From Aphelocoma coerulescens (taxonomy: Eukaryota > Chordata > Aves > Passeriformes > Corvidae): a DNA stretch of 64,000 nt. The notes below the pieces were generated by a model that saw only the letters and a program-made list of their open reading frames with translations, had not been told where the DNA came from and made no database searches. This document shows positions 48,426-59,745 of the stretch, in pieces (the first letter of the stretch is position 1; each line of letters opens with the position of its first letter). Both the position numbers and the translations under genes were made by a program. Location: NCBI RefSeq assembly GCF_041296385.1, contig NC_091022.1, positions 24,509,967-24,573,966 of the forward strand, given 5' to 3'.

Positions 48426-50519
48426 CTTTTTACAAAGAGTGATCTACTTGAAAATTTCTTCCTCTGTTCCTCATGGTTTGACTTATGAGCCAGATTTCCC
48501 GTATTCAGGTATTCTCTCACATGCCTGGAATATGTCCATGATTTTAGCCCAGGACCACCATGTCTCAGTTAAAAACTTGATGTAGCCAGAAGGTTGTGGC
48601 TGGATTGAGGTCCATGCATGGTGTGTTATAATTAGCAAGTGATCTTACTGAGCATTCTCGATGAAATCCAGAGCATTCTAATGCTCATAATTTCTGTTTT
48701 GCAGCCTTCAGAAATTTCAGGTGAAAATCAGAGTCCCACAGTGCTGGTAATTTCCCCCATCTAATGAGAAGAACTGATAACTAAGAAGATGGGTACAGCA
48801 TTAGGGCTGGAGTCGCCTGTCCAATGCCACAGGCAGGGCTGAGCTGATGCGTGGCTCCTCCTTTCATATTCACACTCCATTTATGCATGAATGCTGCTGC
48901 ATGACCCATTCCCAGGGGCCCAGAGACTGCAGACACGTTGCTGAGGCTGGAGAAGGTTACAGATGTGCATTTAGGTAGCTGCAGGGTTAGACCCTGTCAG
49001 GCCATGGAGGGATATTCCATGAAGATATTCCCTGTCCTGGTCTCTGGCTGATGCTGGTTCTGTGAGCTGCAAGGCCCTGTTGCAGTGCCTGGAGTTGTTG
49101 AGTGAAGTGTTTCAAGACTTGTCCAGGACCTGGTGAGATGGGGGGCCTGGAGGGAGCTTATCCAGGGACAATCCACCCTCTGTGGCTGATGGTGGGTGCT
49201 TGTGGCCATCCTGGTTTTGAGGAGAAAGGTTGCCTCCCCATGACTGTAGCCACACCAGTCCTGGATCTTCGTTTTGGATTTATCCTGGATTTTGGCAAGG
49301 ATGCCTCGAACCTTTGATATAGAAGACAAAGGAAGGAATGAAAAATTTTAATACCGTTTTTCCTATACTCTTTCCTTTATCATTTATTTTTACCTCCCGG
49401 TTACTTTAATTGGGTCACCTCCCCAGATGGGATGAGGGCTTATTCCTTCCTTCTAGCTACAGTGGAAACCATCTCCTGCCTTGCTGTGCCCTCACCTGAT
49501 ATTCCACATGCTGCCCCTCCCGTGGAGCTCGGAGCTTTCTGTCTTTGAGGCACGCTTAATGGGGACAGAGTTTTGTTAAGCAACTGATGCTGAATAAGGG
49601 AGCAGCCTTTTTTTCCTTTCTTTCTCTCTTCTTAACCCATTGCAGCTCCTGGAGAAAGCGTTTCACACAGAAAATGGAACTGAATCAAATAACAGAAAGT
49701 TGAAACTTGTTTGAGCATCATGTTAAAACAATGCTTCCTGCCACTGACTGCCAAACACCTGCCTGACTTTATCATTAACCTCTCCTGCAGAAAGAGCACT
49801 AATGGAGAATGATCTTAAGCACTCACAGCCATTAGTTTCATATGGCAATAGACTGAGATTGGAGGAAGAAACCCAGAATCAACTGAGAGTACCTAATTAA
49901 TTGGATTATAATTACATTTGGAAAGCTAAAAGGTAATAGATCTGTTTGAATTATGATCATCACAGGCTCTTCAGGGACAGAGTGTGCAGTGTGAATCACT
50001 TGTACATGATCACCAGAGACACAAAGAATTAAATGACTGCAAATATTTTAAATAAGAGCACATGTTCTCTAGTGGGATTCTTGGCTGCCAAGCTTGGCTG
50101 GCATGAACGTGTTTCCTTTGAGGTGGCAGTCACTGCCCTTTTGTATTCTTATTTTTTTTTAAAGGATACCTGAGCCAAAAATATTACTTTTGGTGTGGTT
50201 CATCTCTGGAAGAAGGATCAAGCCTAAAGACAAATGAGGGCCTGGAGATTAAATTTACATGTGGCTGGTACTTTCCTAAATTGCAACTCAAAGGGGCCAC
50301 ACACCATCATTGGACACAGATTTATGTCTGTCTTTCCTGACTCTTTTATCTTTTTCCTGTCCCCATGAGCATACAGTGCTGACTTCCCCAGCCTTGAATA
50401 TACTTTTTCTGCACAAATCCTTCTGATAATAAAAGAAAAAAAAAATGGAACAGAAAGAAAAGAGGCATTTCAGAGATACAGAGCATTAACAAAAGCCTGT
50501 AGATTTCCAGCACAGAGTA
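48426..50519. other. unique non-coding sequence
   Basis: No gene is recognised. A splice-acceptor-like stretch ends in CAG at 49645, but the following frame stops after about 22 codons. Bases 49850-50000 are AT-rich with TAAT cores ('acctaattaattggattat' near 49892). Confidence 0.45.
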
Positions 50520-50760
50520 ACAGGGCGGTGGAAGTATTCGATCAGAGCCATAAATCTAATGAGATTGTAATGATATGCAAATTAACAGCACCATGAGCCA
50601 AATGGGTAAAGTTTCTTTATGGAGCATATTAAGAGGCGTTTTGCCTAAGTGGAATGGTTGGGTGAACAATAAATGGCGAGCCACAATCTGCAAGTGTTGG
50701 CTGACAACAGCAGTGAGATAAATAAAAACAGATGAAGACAATTCTTATTCCTCCATTTAA
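50520..50760. promoter_or_regulatory. candidate conserved element with octamer
   Basis: The block contains a perfect POU octamer ATGCAAAT at 50575-50582 next to 'taaatctaatgagattg' and further TAAT or ATTA cores. It has no repeat signature and no open frame. Octamer plus homeodomain sites are typical of developmental enhancers. The call is inference from motifs only. Confidence 0.3.
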
Positions 50761-50950
50761 AAGGACAGATGCTGCAAATGAAACTGTACTACCCTCCTGC
50801 AGTGGGAAACTGCAGCTATGCAGCCCTCATGAAATACCAGGGATTTTTGATTGCTCTTGTTCAGATTAATACGCACAGGAAACTTCTTGAAAACACAGCT
50901 TTGATCCAGCATTTATGTATTCAGGGATGGCCAAGAAAATGTGAAACCTC

Positions 50951-51030
50951 GGGCCAAATTGTTTTCTAGTGTAAATTAGGCAGCCCCCATTAGCTCTACC
51001 AGTTTATGCTAGCTTTGGATCTGGATCCCA
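50951..51030 (+). repeat. ancient amniote short repeat
   Basis: The 80 bases run from 'gggccaaattgttttctagt' and 'gtaaattaggcagcccccat' to 'accagtttatgctagctttg' and 'gatctggatccc'. They match, end to end, a short interspersed repeat common in reptiles and birds whose two ends are nearly self-complementary. This is the most complete such copy in the window. Confidence 0.5.
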
Positions 51031-52608
51031 AACTGTACCTGCCAGCATCCGACTCTTGATTAATATTGAGTGGTCTCACTATGACATTTTAATTATAACA
51101 TTATGGATTTCAGGAGGAGGGGGAGCAAAAGAAGAGAAAGCATTTATTTTTGGTTTTATGCTTAAAGGAAGAAAAAAAAATAGAGGAAGGAAATAACATC
51201 TCCCCAGATCCCACAGGGATTTAGTGGAGATCAGCTAAATCTCAGTTCTTATAATTTTCAAAGGCTCATCCAACCTTATTTTAACTTCCTTGCCACGGAC
51301 AGCTATTTAGTAATTTTCACATGGGATGGCTTGAGACTGCTCAGTGCTGTCATTGGCCAAACTAATGACTTCTGTGCCAGAAGTGGTTGTGGTGAAGCCA
51401 TGTGTGTTTATGGCAGAGGGACTCGCTCCTTTGGTGGTTACATCACACCCTGGTGAGGTTGGGGCACTCATGGGGAATAGATTTACTTAGTTGTTGGAAT
51501 AAAAAATGGTATTTCAGGATGGATTAGGAGTGAAAAACATGGAGTGGAGGAGGAAAAGGAGGGAGTATGTCCCTCTAGCCTGTTGGGGACACCAGAAGAT
51601 GGTTCTTTGCCATTCCCTGAACATCCCAGCAATGCCACATTGAAAGATATTGGTGAGAAGGAGGAGCATGAAGTAGTAGCCAAGGCTGTGCTAACAGGAA
51701 TGTCTCACAAGGAAGCTTTCTGCTTTCCCAGCCATGGAGCAAGGTCATGGCTTTGAGAGTGGCCAAACCAGCACCAACCAACAGCACGGAGCTAGCTCAG
51801 ATGAAGAGGTCTCTGAGATGATGCAGTGGCTGAGGGACACCACCTCTGCATCCCCCAAGCAAGCCTGTCTGCCCACTTGAGGGCGGCACTGCCCTGCCAC
51901 CCTGGGTCAGTTTTCCTCCTTGTCAGGTGGATGGATGCTCACCTCCAGGCTGATTTCTGGTTTTGTTTGTGATTATGCCAAGGTCAAATTCAAAATTCTT
52001 AGAGACATGAGATTAAAGTAATACAGGCCTAGTATATGAACCTATGAAAACGCTGAGTACAACAAATGCAGCCTAACATAGTTTTTCCAAACTTTCCCTC
52101 CATCTGCCTATCTAAATGTTTCACCAAAGCCTACAGGAGCTGGATCATCTCTCAGTGCAAAATCTTAGCATTCATCTGTGATTTGGACTGTGCTGTGATC
52201 CAAGAAAGACAACGAGGCTGAAATATTTGAGAAATGTTGTTCAACAGACTGCACGTCGATCTAGGAGTTAAGCAACATGGTTTCTGCTCCTCGGTGCAAT
52301 TTCTTTATAAAGCCCTTTCAGATCTGTGGAAGGAAAATAAGATTCATAGAAGCTCAAACCAGAAGTGTTATAGCAGTGTAAATGTGGGTGCATGGCATTT
52401 CCCCTTCAGAGCTTACTAATAAAAATAGCCACCTCCATCTGTGGTCAAGTTTAATATCTGGCAAAATCCATTCTGTTCACCTCTATATCACCATCTGGAC
52501 TGCCCTGTCAATTATTAGCATTGTGCTCAATGGAGCTGCCACACAGCTCATTTTTGCAGTTACTAGCTTAGTAAATAAATGTGTCACACTAAACATCATG
52601 ACTTCTAA
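51031..52608. other. unique non-coding sequence
   Basis: No gene or clear repeat is seen. Open frames do not exceed 78 codons. Confidence 0.45.
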
Positions 52609-53754
52609 GGGAGTTTGAAAACAAACAGACAAGCAAATAGGTGCAAAACTACATTAAAGCTACCGCCCTCCTCCCACACAGACTGCAAAGCTCCCTGTTC
52701 TGTGAGTGACAGAAGGGATGGACCCTCTTCCTATCCGAACCTTGGGGTCCCCCTTACCCTGAATTTGGTCCCCATGTCTCTGAGGGTAGCCCCAAATCCT
52801 CGGTGTGCTGGCCCAGCACACAGCTGCAGGTTGCTAACAGATTTTTTAGGAGGTGTGTGTGGCTTTGCCTGCATGGACCAACACTGCTCACCCAGTGCAG
52901 GCTGGAGCATGGTTAGGAGACAAGTGAAAAAAGTCACTGCTCTGGGCCTTCTGAAATATTTCAAGTCCAAGGTAGGGCCAGTGGTGAAGATGAGGGTGAT
53001 GGGTTTGGGGTTTGCTGCTGATTTTCTGGTATTTTTTGCCAGATGAATGAATCAGTCTCATGGCAGGGATATCCAGCCTGCCCAAGCATGGGCAGCTTGG
53101 TCTAGCCCAGCATCTGCACCCACTGTATTTATTTGTACAGTGTCTGCCAGGCTCCTTGTGCTGCATGCAATAGAGCCACTGAGGAATAAAGGAGTCAGAG
53201 CACAAGCTCAGGATGCTCAAGGCTTTGCTGAAGAGGGTTTTATTAATGAATGTCTCTTATTTGGCCATCTTCAAAGAGAAGATGGAAGCAGTTGCACCAG
53301 AAGAGAAGCATGGGCTGTTGCACAAAACAAATACTCTTTATGCTGCCTGAAGTGCTTTGCCTGTGGTTGGTCACTGGCACCTGGGGAGAAGATGAAGTCT
53401 GGCCCCATTCTCTTGCTCCCTTTTTGGGATGATGGGAATGAGGTCAGTCCACATGCCCTACATGTGGAAATCTCACTCCTGAAGATTAGCTCCAGAACTT
53501 TCCAGAAGGACTGTTTTGGACTGGTGTCCTGCAGGCAGAGACAGAGAAGCACATCCAGTATATGTTTGTCCTGCCTGTTTATTCCCTGTTCCAGCCTTGT
53601 TTTGAGGCTGTTTAATCCTTCACGTGCAACTGTGCTCAGAAAATTCAAGCAAATCACAGAAATGTCAAACAAGACTGCCTTGCAGAATGAGGGCAGCCTG
53701 TTTATGAGCTCAGTTGATATTGCTGAAGAAAATTACACCTTAGCAGGCGGATAA
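52609..53754 (+). other. long open frame with a single internal TGA, function unknown
   Basis: After a TAA at 52606-52608 this frame stays open to 53043, meets one TGA at 53044-53046 and is open again from an ATG at 53047 to 53754 (235 codons). That makes about 380 codons with one stop in a region of moderate GC. I recognise no domain, signal peptide or repeat, and amino-acid composition is unremarkable. Opposing minus-strand frames of 79-133 codons show that the region is generally stop-poor, so chance is the leading explanation. Other options are a decayed exon or retro-copy, or a lineage-specific transcript. Most of the upstream half has no ATG start. Confidence 0.2.
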
Positions 53755-54659
53755 AGTTAAAATTTGTGTAATAAAAGGTGTTACTGCTACCTGCAAGTCT
53801 CACCTTCTCTTTCTGCCTTCTTCACCAACATTCCACATGAATGCAGCGAGGGCAGCTTCATCTCTCGAAAGCCAAAGATCTTCTCCACAGTTAAATCCTC
53901 ACATAACCTGAGCCCTTTTACAGCACCTGAGGTGGAGATCCCCCCATAGAGATTTACCTCTCTGTGCTGAGCCAGCACGAAGCCAATTCAGCACTAAATG
54001 CAATGTTTCCCCCATATGTTCTTGCAGATAGAGCAATATTATCCTGTATTAGGGAAGTGCCTGGCTATGTCACTTGCAACATGCCAAAAGCCATAAGACT
54101 ATATTGGTTTTCAGACCCCTGCTGTGTTGGCTTGGGCATTTTCTGTTCTCTTCTATCAGAGCACTCTGTTTTCGGCAGAGATGTCAGGACGCCAATGAGC
54201 CAATGAAAGGAATCTCCTTGGCATTTATCCTTTAGTATTTCTAGGCTCTTAATCTTGGGATGGGAAATCTAGTGCTGGAAGATGGACGTTAAAAGGATGG
54301 TTGGTTTTCTTTATTCTCTTCCTAAGAATATGTATGTGGTGTTTTTACGGGCAGTGGCACTGAGTGCAACTTAGGTCTTGCACAAGCAGTCAAAATGTCA
54401 GTGTGGTGGGATCTCAACTTGGATATTTCTTGTACTTAGTTTCAGCAGTGTGTGAAATGTGGGATGAATAGGGAAAATAATGCTTCAGAAAGTCTTCAGT
54501 AAACAAGTTTTGCTCTTGTGTAAGTTTGCTGAGCTGGTGGGTAGCAGGAAACAGAGACAGAGCCAAAGGCAAATTCATGGCCAAACCACTACCTTGGCAC
54601 TAGCAGGAAAATCAGACTTCCTCAGCAAGTCACTCATCCACAGGGAATATTCTGAATAA
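53755..54659. other. unique non-coding sequence
   Basis: No gene, repeat or candidate element is recognised. Confidence 0.45.
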
Positions 54660-54766
54660 GCCAGATATGGCCCTTGTTTGTGCTGAAATAACTCCAGGGT
54701 AATTTCCTGACATCAGTGGAGTGACTCCAACTTCAAAGTAATGAAAGTGGCATCTCAATCAAGCCC
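54660..54766 (+). repeat. ancient amniote short repeat remnant
   Basis: 'ggcccttgtttgtgctg', 'aataactccagggtaattt', 'gacatcagtggagtgactcc' and the end 'ctcaatcaagccc' follow the layout of an old amniote repeat whose consensus has 'gacttcaatggagttactcc' in the same place. Divergence is high. Confidence 0.4.
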
Positions 54767-56204
54767 AGGAACCTTTTTCCTCAGGGTGAAGTTAGGAACT
54801 GCCACACTGGGTGCCTTGTTTCATGAAGGTCTGGAACATCACCTGAGCTGGGTGCTGCACCCCGTAAGAGCCCTCATACAGGTGGTGTGGCTGTCCAGGG
54901 CACACTGCTGAGCTTACTGGTCTATTAAAGGGGGACAAAAGAGAGCTCAAGATTGGGATGTGGACTTTAACAAGATCTTGAATAATCCCTCCAGAACACC
55001 AAGGTCTCAAAGGAGTCATGGGGATTATATTCTGGAGACAGCAATCTTCCTTCCTCCGACAAGACAGGCAGAGACAGTTCAGCAGAAGTTCCTGTCAAGA
55101 AGCTTGACATTCACAGCAGAGACCCACGTACAGTGTTCCCAGCAGGTTCTCCACCTCTCCACCTTCTCTACCATTCATGTCCAGCTAATCAGTCCCACAG
55201 TTAATACTTTCTTTAAACATTTCAACCACCAGTTCCCAGTGCTCTGTGACTTCTGCTCTGGGCGATGATTGTTGCTATGAGAACATGGCCCAAAGAAAAC
55301 AAAAGAAGGATCCTTATCTATCAGGCCTTTTCTCCCTTCACAACCATGGTATTGCTTTTTTTCTTTTTAAATTTCATTTTGCATTTTTGTTGACCTGTAC
55401 TTAAACAACTGTAGCTGGATCAAAAACCAATGAGAAACTCATTCTATTCCAGTGGGGGGATCAGTTCCCAGAAACTGTGGAATTTTTGTACAATCATCCA
55501 CCTCGTCCCCTTCTCGCTGAATTTTCCCAACACACTGGATTTTGTCATTTCCACAGCGTGAAATATTTTTTCCATTTTATTGTTCTTGCTGTATTTGGAG
55601 GCTAGGTACAAACATTTAGGTGATGTCCTGATATAAGTGCTGCCTCCCACCCAAGATGAGGCTTCAAAAAATATTTCACATGCTCTGCTAGCAACCCTGA
55701 GACACGCAGTTGTCCTTCGTTCTATTTATTTCTCCCAAATTCCACCCTATTTTATCATTCACATACCAAAATGTACATCCCAAATCCAATTTTTCAGCTC
55801 CTGAACACTGGAAACCTTAGGTGAGATGCTGGGACAGAGAGGGAAATGCCTTGTCTCCTTTATGTGCCGTCAAGGGAGGGGATGGGATTGGGAAGGACCA
55901 TCCCAAAGGGTGACATGCAAATGCTAACCTATGACAAGGTGTTAAAGAAAAAAAAAAAAAAAAAAAAAAAAAAAGAAAGGGAAAAATATAAAGGAGAAGA
56001 AAATAAGTCTTCTTGGTGAAACACAAATGGAGTTGTAGCTAGGTATCATTTGCTGGGGAAATTACATTTCTATTTGGGAATAAATGAATGTAAAACTTGT
56101 TTGAGACCCAGGTAATAATAGAACAGGGGAGGAAATTGAAATTTATGACTTTGCAAATGACTCCTGTAGCAAAGAGAGACACACATAAGAGATATCTTTT
56201 TATT
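54767..56204. other. unique sequence with long A27 run
   Basis: No gene is recognised. An uninterrupted run of 27 A lies at 55948-55974, preceded by 'caaggtgtta'. It could be the tail of a retroposed copy on the plus strand, but the 5' sequence was not recognised. Confidence 0.45.
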
Positions 56205-56219
56205 CCCCCCCCCCCCCCC
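56205..56219. repeat. C15 homopolymer and CCT-rich tract
   Basis: Fifteen C lead into CCTCCTCCTC to about 56240, just upstream of the CpG island. On the minus strand this is G-rich and could form a G-quadruplex. Confidence 0.9.
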
Positions 56220-56298
56220 TCCTCCTCCTCTCCTCCTGCCTTGTTTTCTCTTCTTCCCACAGATGAGGAGGACAGGTCTGCAATAAAACAGGTCTAAG

Positions 56299-56790
56299 CT
56301 GTGCCGGCCCGGAGATGCTGCGGGGGGAGGCGGAGGGGGAGCGGGGGGAGAGGGGACATTAGCGCTGCTGTAACGTTGTCACTGCCTATGTAAATGGCCG
56401 CGCTACATAGTCAACAAGACACACTTGGCTGCCTGCAAGTGGGAAGTACTTAAATCTTGGCACTGATAAATGAAATATTTTTAAGGGAGCTAATCAGTGA
56501 AAATGGGGTTTCATCAGGCACTGACATGTCTCGCTTGCTTCAGCGAGTCCAAGAGAGAAAAATGATTGTGTGGTGCGGGCCGGAGCCAGCTGGAGATGGG
56601 GAGCGAGGGGAAGGGGGGCGAGAGGCGGCGGCTGAGGATGCTCGCGGGGCACAAGCCCTGGGGACCGCGGCCGGGGGCAGCCCCTCCCCCGCCACCCCTG
56701 CCAGCCCCCGGGGCGCCCACCCCGCGCTCCGCCCGGCTCCGCTCCGCCCGGCCGTGATGGATGGCCTGGCACGGAACGGGCTCGGTGCAA
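56299..56790. promoter_or_regulatory. CpG island, candidate promoter
   Basis: By eye, about 40 CpG dinucleotides fall within roughly 500 bases, against a CpG-poor background through the rest of the window. GC is very high at 56570-56770, with GC-box-like GGGGCG and CCGCCC motifs near 56606 and 56730-56755. A less GC-rich stretch at 56400-56560 interrupts the island. In vertebrates such islands usually mark promoters or distal hubs of developmental genes. No first coding exon can be identified; the 184-codon open frame through it has Pro/Ala/Gly-rich, GC-driven composition. Confidence 0.6.
56383..56413. repeat. inverted repeat inside the CpG island
   Basis: TGCCTATGTA (56383-56392) pairs with TACATAGTCA (56404-56413) with one mismatch across an 11-base loop. 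It may be a paired binding site. Confidence 0.6.
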
Positions 56791-59194
56791 ATCCCCAATC
56801 TGCAGCCTGCTGGGCTCAGTTGGATCAGCAGCAGGCTAGCTGGTATTTCTGGATAAACACTAATAAATCTTCCTTTTCTTCATGGCAAGTGGTGCTTCCT
56901 CTGCCTCCCCAGCCCCCCGTCTTTCCTCCTCTCGCGCTGGTGCAAGGGGAGAGGGGGGAGAGGTGGATTCAGGGTGCGGGGAGCTTGATGGGGATGGGAG
57001 CCAAGCCTTGAGATGGGCAGGGATCTGGCTGGGGAAAACCTCTGAACTAGGGGCTTGCAAAGCCTCCCACCAGCCCAGCCACCTCCAGTTCTGCCCCGGG
57101 CTGAGTGGGGACTCAGTTTCACCTCCCTGATGTTACGATGGTCATCCACTTCCCAAAGCCTGCGTGAACTGTGGGTACAAAGGTGTTCCCAGGATTCGGG
57201 GTTCAGCCCTTGGCCTCTGGGGAAGGAGTGGGGACATGGTTCGGGGGTTGTGTTCAGCATTTTCAGCTCAGAGCTTCACAGTGGTCCCTGTCTTTGGCTT
57301 CATGAGTGTACTGGGGCTAGCTGAGAGCCCCCTGGGCCAGTGTCTGGGGCAACAGAGAAATGAAATAATCTGGGAAAAGTGGCTCTGACCTGGCTCTGAC
57401 TCCTGAGCCAGACCCTGATGTACACAACTCCATGGAGGTTCCCACAATGACCATGAAGATCCCATCTTTTTGCCTACAGACTTTTTGCCTACGTCAGCCA
57501 AAATCCAGTGGTTGAATCTGTCCCTGTTACCAACCTACCTATAAATGACCTGAAAATCCCCTGTAAACCAAAATACAATCAGTAAGAGAGGCAGCTCCCA
57601 CCGTGTCCTTGCTCCATACCAGTGAGGGATGTACCAGGATTCGTTCTCATCTGAAAGGAGAGGTCCATGCGTGTGAAAATTACCACTGAATGAAACTGTC
57701 TCAACAGACTGGCAGAGGGAAGAAATACATAAATTAAAAGATGGGGAAAAAAAAATAAAAAAGAAAGAAAGCCTGGTGCTTACATCATTTAGTCATAAAG
57801 GTTCAAAGGAGGATTCCCTCAGTAATCAGGAAATGAAAATGTCCTTCAATTACGGAGCATTTTAAGACATGATTATTTCATGTGCATGCTATTAAGAAAA
57901 TGACAGTGGAAAATTCATCATGAAATAAATTAATACTTAAACATTTTTGAAAGGTTCCCTGGTGTATTCTTATCCTCCTCCCCTTCTGACACAATAATGT
58001 GTTGTTTCTCAAGAAAATTTTATTGGACTAGAGATGATAAAATACACAATGAAAAATACATTTGGAAAGCAAATTCATAACTACTTTTTTTTAACGGAGG
58101 CAGCTTAGCTAAAAATACACAAAAAGCCACAAGGACAATTTATTATTCTCTGCTAGTGGAAAACAGACTTTTTTTTCCCCCTTCATAAACTCAACCATGC
58201 TGGTGTTTGAATAATTGCCTCCCAAATTCACACAAACCAACAGTTTTGGCTATATTTGAGGTTGTTGCTTTTTTTTTTTTTTTTTAATTCTGCCTGCCTC
58301 CACCCTGCCAGTGCAGCATATTGCTACACATCACATTACAGCATGAATTTATTGCCACGGTGGCAAAAGCTGATGCTCACTGGAAAACACAGATAGCCCT
58401 AAGAAGTGTTTGATTTGATCTGATTCCAAGCAAATTGGTGCTGGGGAGAGATACAACAATGTGGCATCGGACACCTGAGCCCTCCAGATGTGTCTGTTCC
58501 AAAGTCTGCTGAAGCCAAGATATTTTTTTTCTGTTTGCATGGATTTCAGTGGAGTTTTGCTTAGGAGGGGCCTTGTGGGAGCCACGTGGTATTGCACATT
58601 TTTACCTCTCAGCTGAGAGCTCCATGCCAGCAAACTACAACGAAACAAGGCTGAGTTGAGGTTCAGGAGCTTTAAGGTGAGGTGGGAACCTCGTGAAGGC
58701 TCTGTAGACAAGCCATATAGGAACTGAAGTTGCAGCCTGAAACCAGAGAATGGGTTTTATGTTGGAGGCTTGACTGTGCAACCTGCCCTTGCTGGTCTTC
58801 AGCACTAATGGGGCTTGTGGGTGCAGCCAGCAGGGCAAGCTCAGGTTTGCTCCTGTAATGGGGACATCTCTTTTGGGAGACCCTGCCAAAGCTAAAGGCA
58901 AGATCAGGCAAACTTTGTAGCTCCTTGGAACATGGGAAAATTGTTTTGAGGATTCCCAGGGAATATGAACTTCTATTCCCTGACACCACAGGGGAGTCCT
59001 ACACAGGCAGGGCATGTTTTTGTAGGACAGCATGCAAGATTCTGCCTTAAATTTTATCCTAGTTGGTAGTCAGCTGTAAAAACCAGGAGAATACAAATCC
59101 AGCAGTGAAATGGGTATTGTTGCCCACATCTGCTCCTGCTTAGAGCAAGCAGGGAGAGAGTTCACCTTACTTTGAACAGATAAGTACAACTGTT
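56791..59194. other. unique sequence downstream of the CpG island
   Basis: No gene is recognised. A 15-base tandem duplication (CTTTTTGCCTAC units) is at 57466-57495. Bases 57720-58290 are AT-rich and repeat-poor, ending in T17 at 58269-58285. Confidence 0.45.
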
Positions 59195-59265
59195 GGACTT
59201 GACGGGAGTTGGACTCGATCCTTACGGGTGTCTTCCAACTCGAGATATTCAATGATTCTGTGATT
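59195..59265 (+). mobile_element. CR1 LINE 3' terminus
   Basis: 'gggagttggactcgatcctt' followed by 'acgggtgtcttccaactcga' and the terminal 'ttcaatgattctgtgatta' matches the last 70 bases of CR1, including the terminal 'attctgtg' repeat. It is a severely 5'-truncated insertion. Confidence 0.85.
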
Positions 59266-59600
59266 ACAAGCCTGTTCTTCCACTGTGCTTTTGGACCCAT
59301 TTTATAAGGTTGTGGAGTATCTATTTTGCTGTTCTATGGCTCATATTTTGAGGAAGGATCATAATTCATGAGGGGTGCCTGCCTAGATAACTCACAAGTG
59401 GGATATACATGTCTGTCTCTTACTGAACCACATTTTGCTGCTAACATGTATTGTATTTGTACCATGCCAGAGGGGGTGTCTGCAGGTCTAAAAATGTTGG
59501 TTATAACAGCTACTCATGCTATTAGTATAGTTGTAGATATTATATGATTTATTGATGTGTTTTTATTTCCCACTGGTATGGTATAAATATATTTATTTCA
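59266..59600. other. AT-rich unique sequence
   Basis: No gene is seen. Bases 59500-59600 are very AT-rich and lead into the nested inverted repeat. Confidence 0.45.
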
Positions 59601-59745
59601 CAGAAGTGGCCAATAAATTTCCCTTATGAATCCTGTTATCTGCACCATTAACCATTGATCATTTTTATGAGGTCACAACTTAAGGTGTACATGAATTTAC
59701 ACCTTAATTTGTGACCCTTTCCAAAATAATACATAGCCACTTCTG
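59601..59745. repeat. nested inverted repeat (fold-back element)
   Basis: Inner arms of 19 bases at 59671-59689 and 59698-59716 pair with a single mismatch across an 8-base loop. Outer arms CAGAAGTGGC (59601-59610) and GCCACTTCTG (59736-59745) are exactly complementary, and weaker pairing continues outside them with a 2-base indel. The spacers between arms are unequal (60 and 19 bases). The structure could be a MITE, an ancient conserved hairpin-type repeat or a non-coding RNA hairpin. I do not recognise the family. Confidence 0.75.

Noticed and set aside
47933..48520. 195-codon minus frame rich in Ser, Leu and Phe and the opposing Arg/Glu/Lys frame
   Set aside because: Both are translations of the polypurine/polypyrimidine tandem array.
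56457..57011. 184-codon frame across the CpG island
   Set aside because: GC-rich DNA lacks stops in several frames on both strands here. The Pro/Ala/Gly-rich product has no recognisable domain and no clear splice donor was found, so a first exon is not supported.
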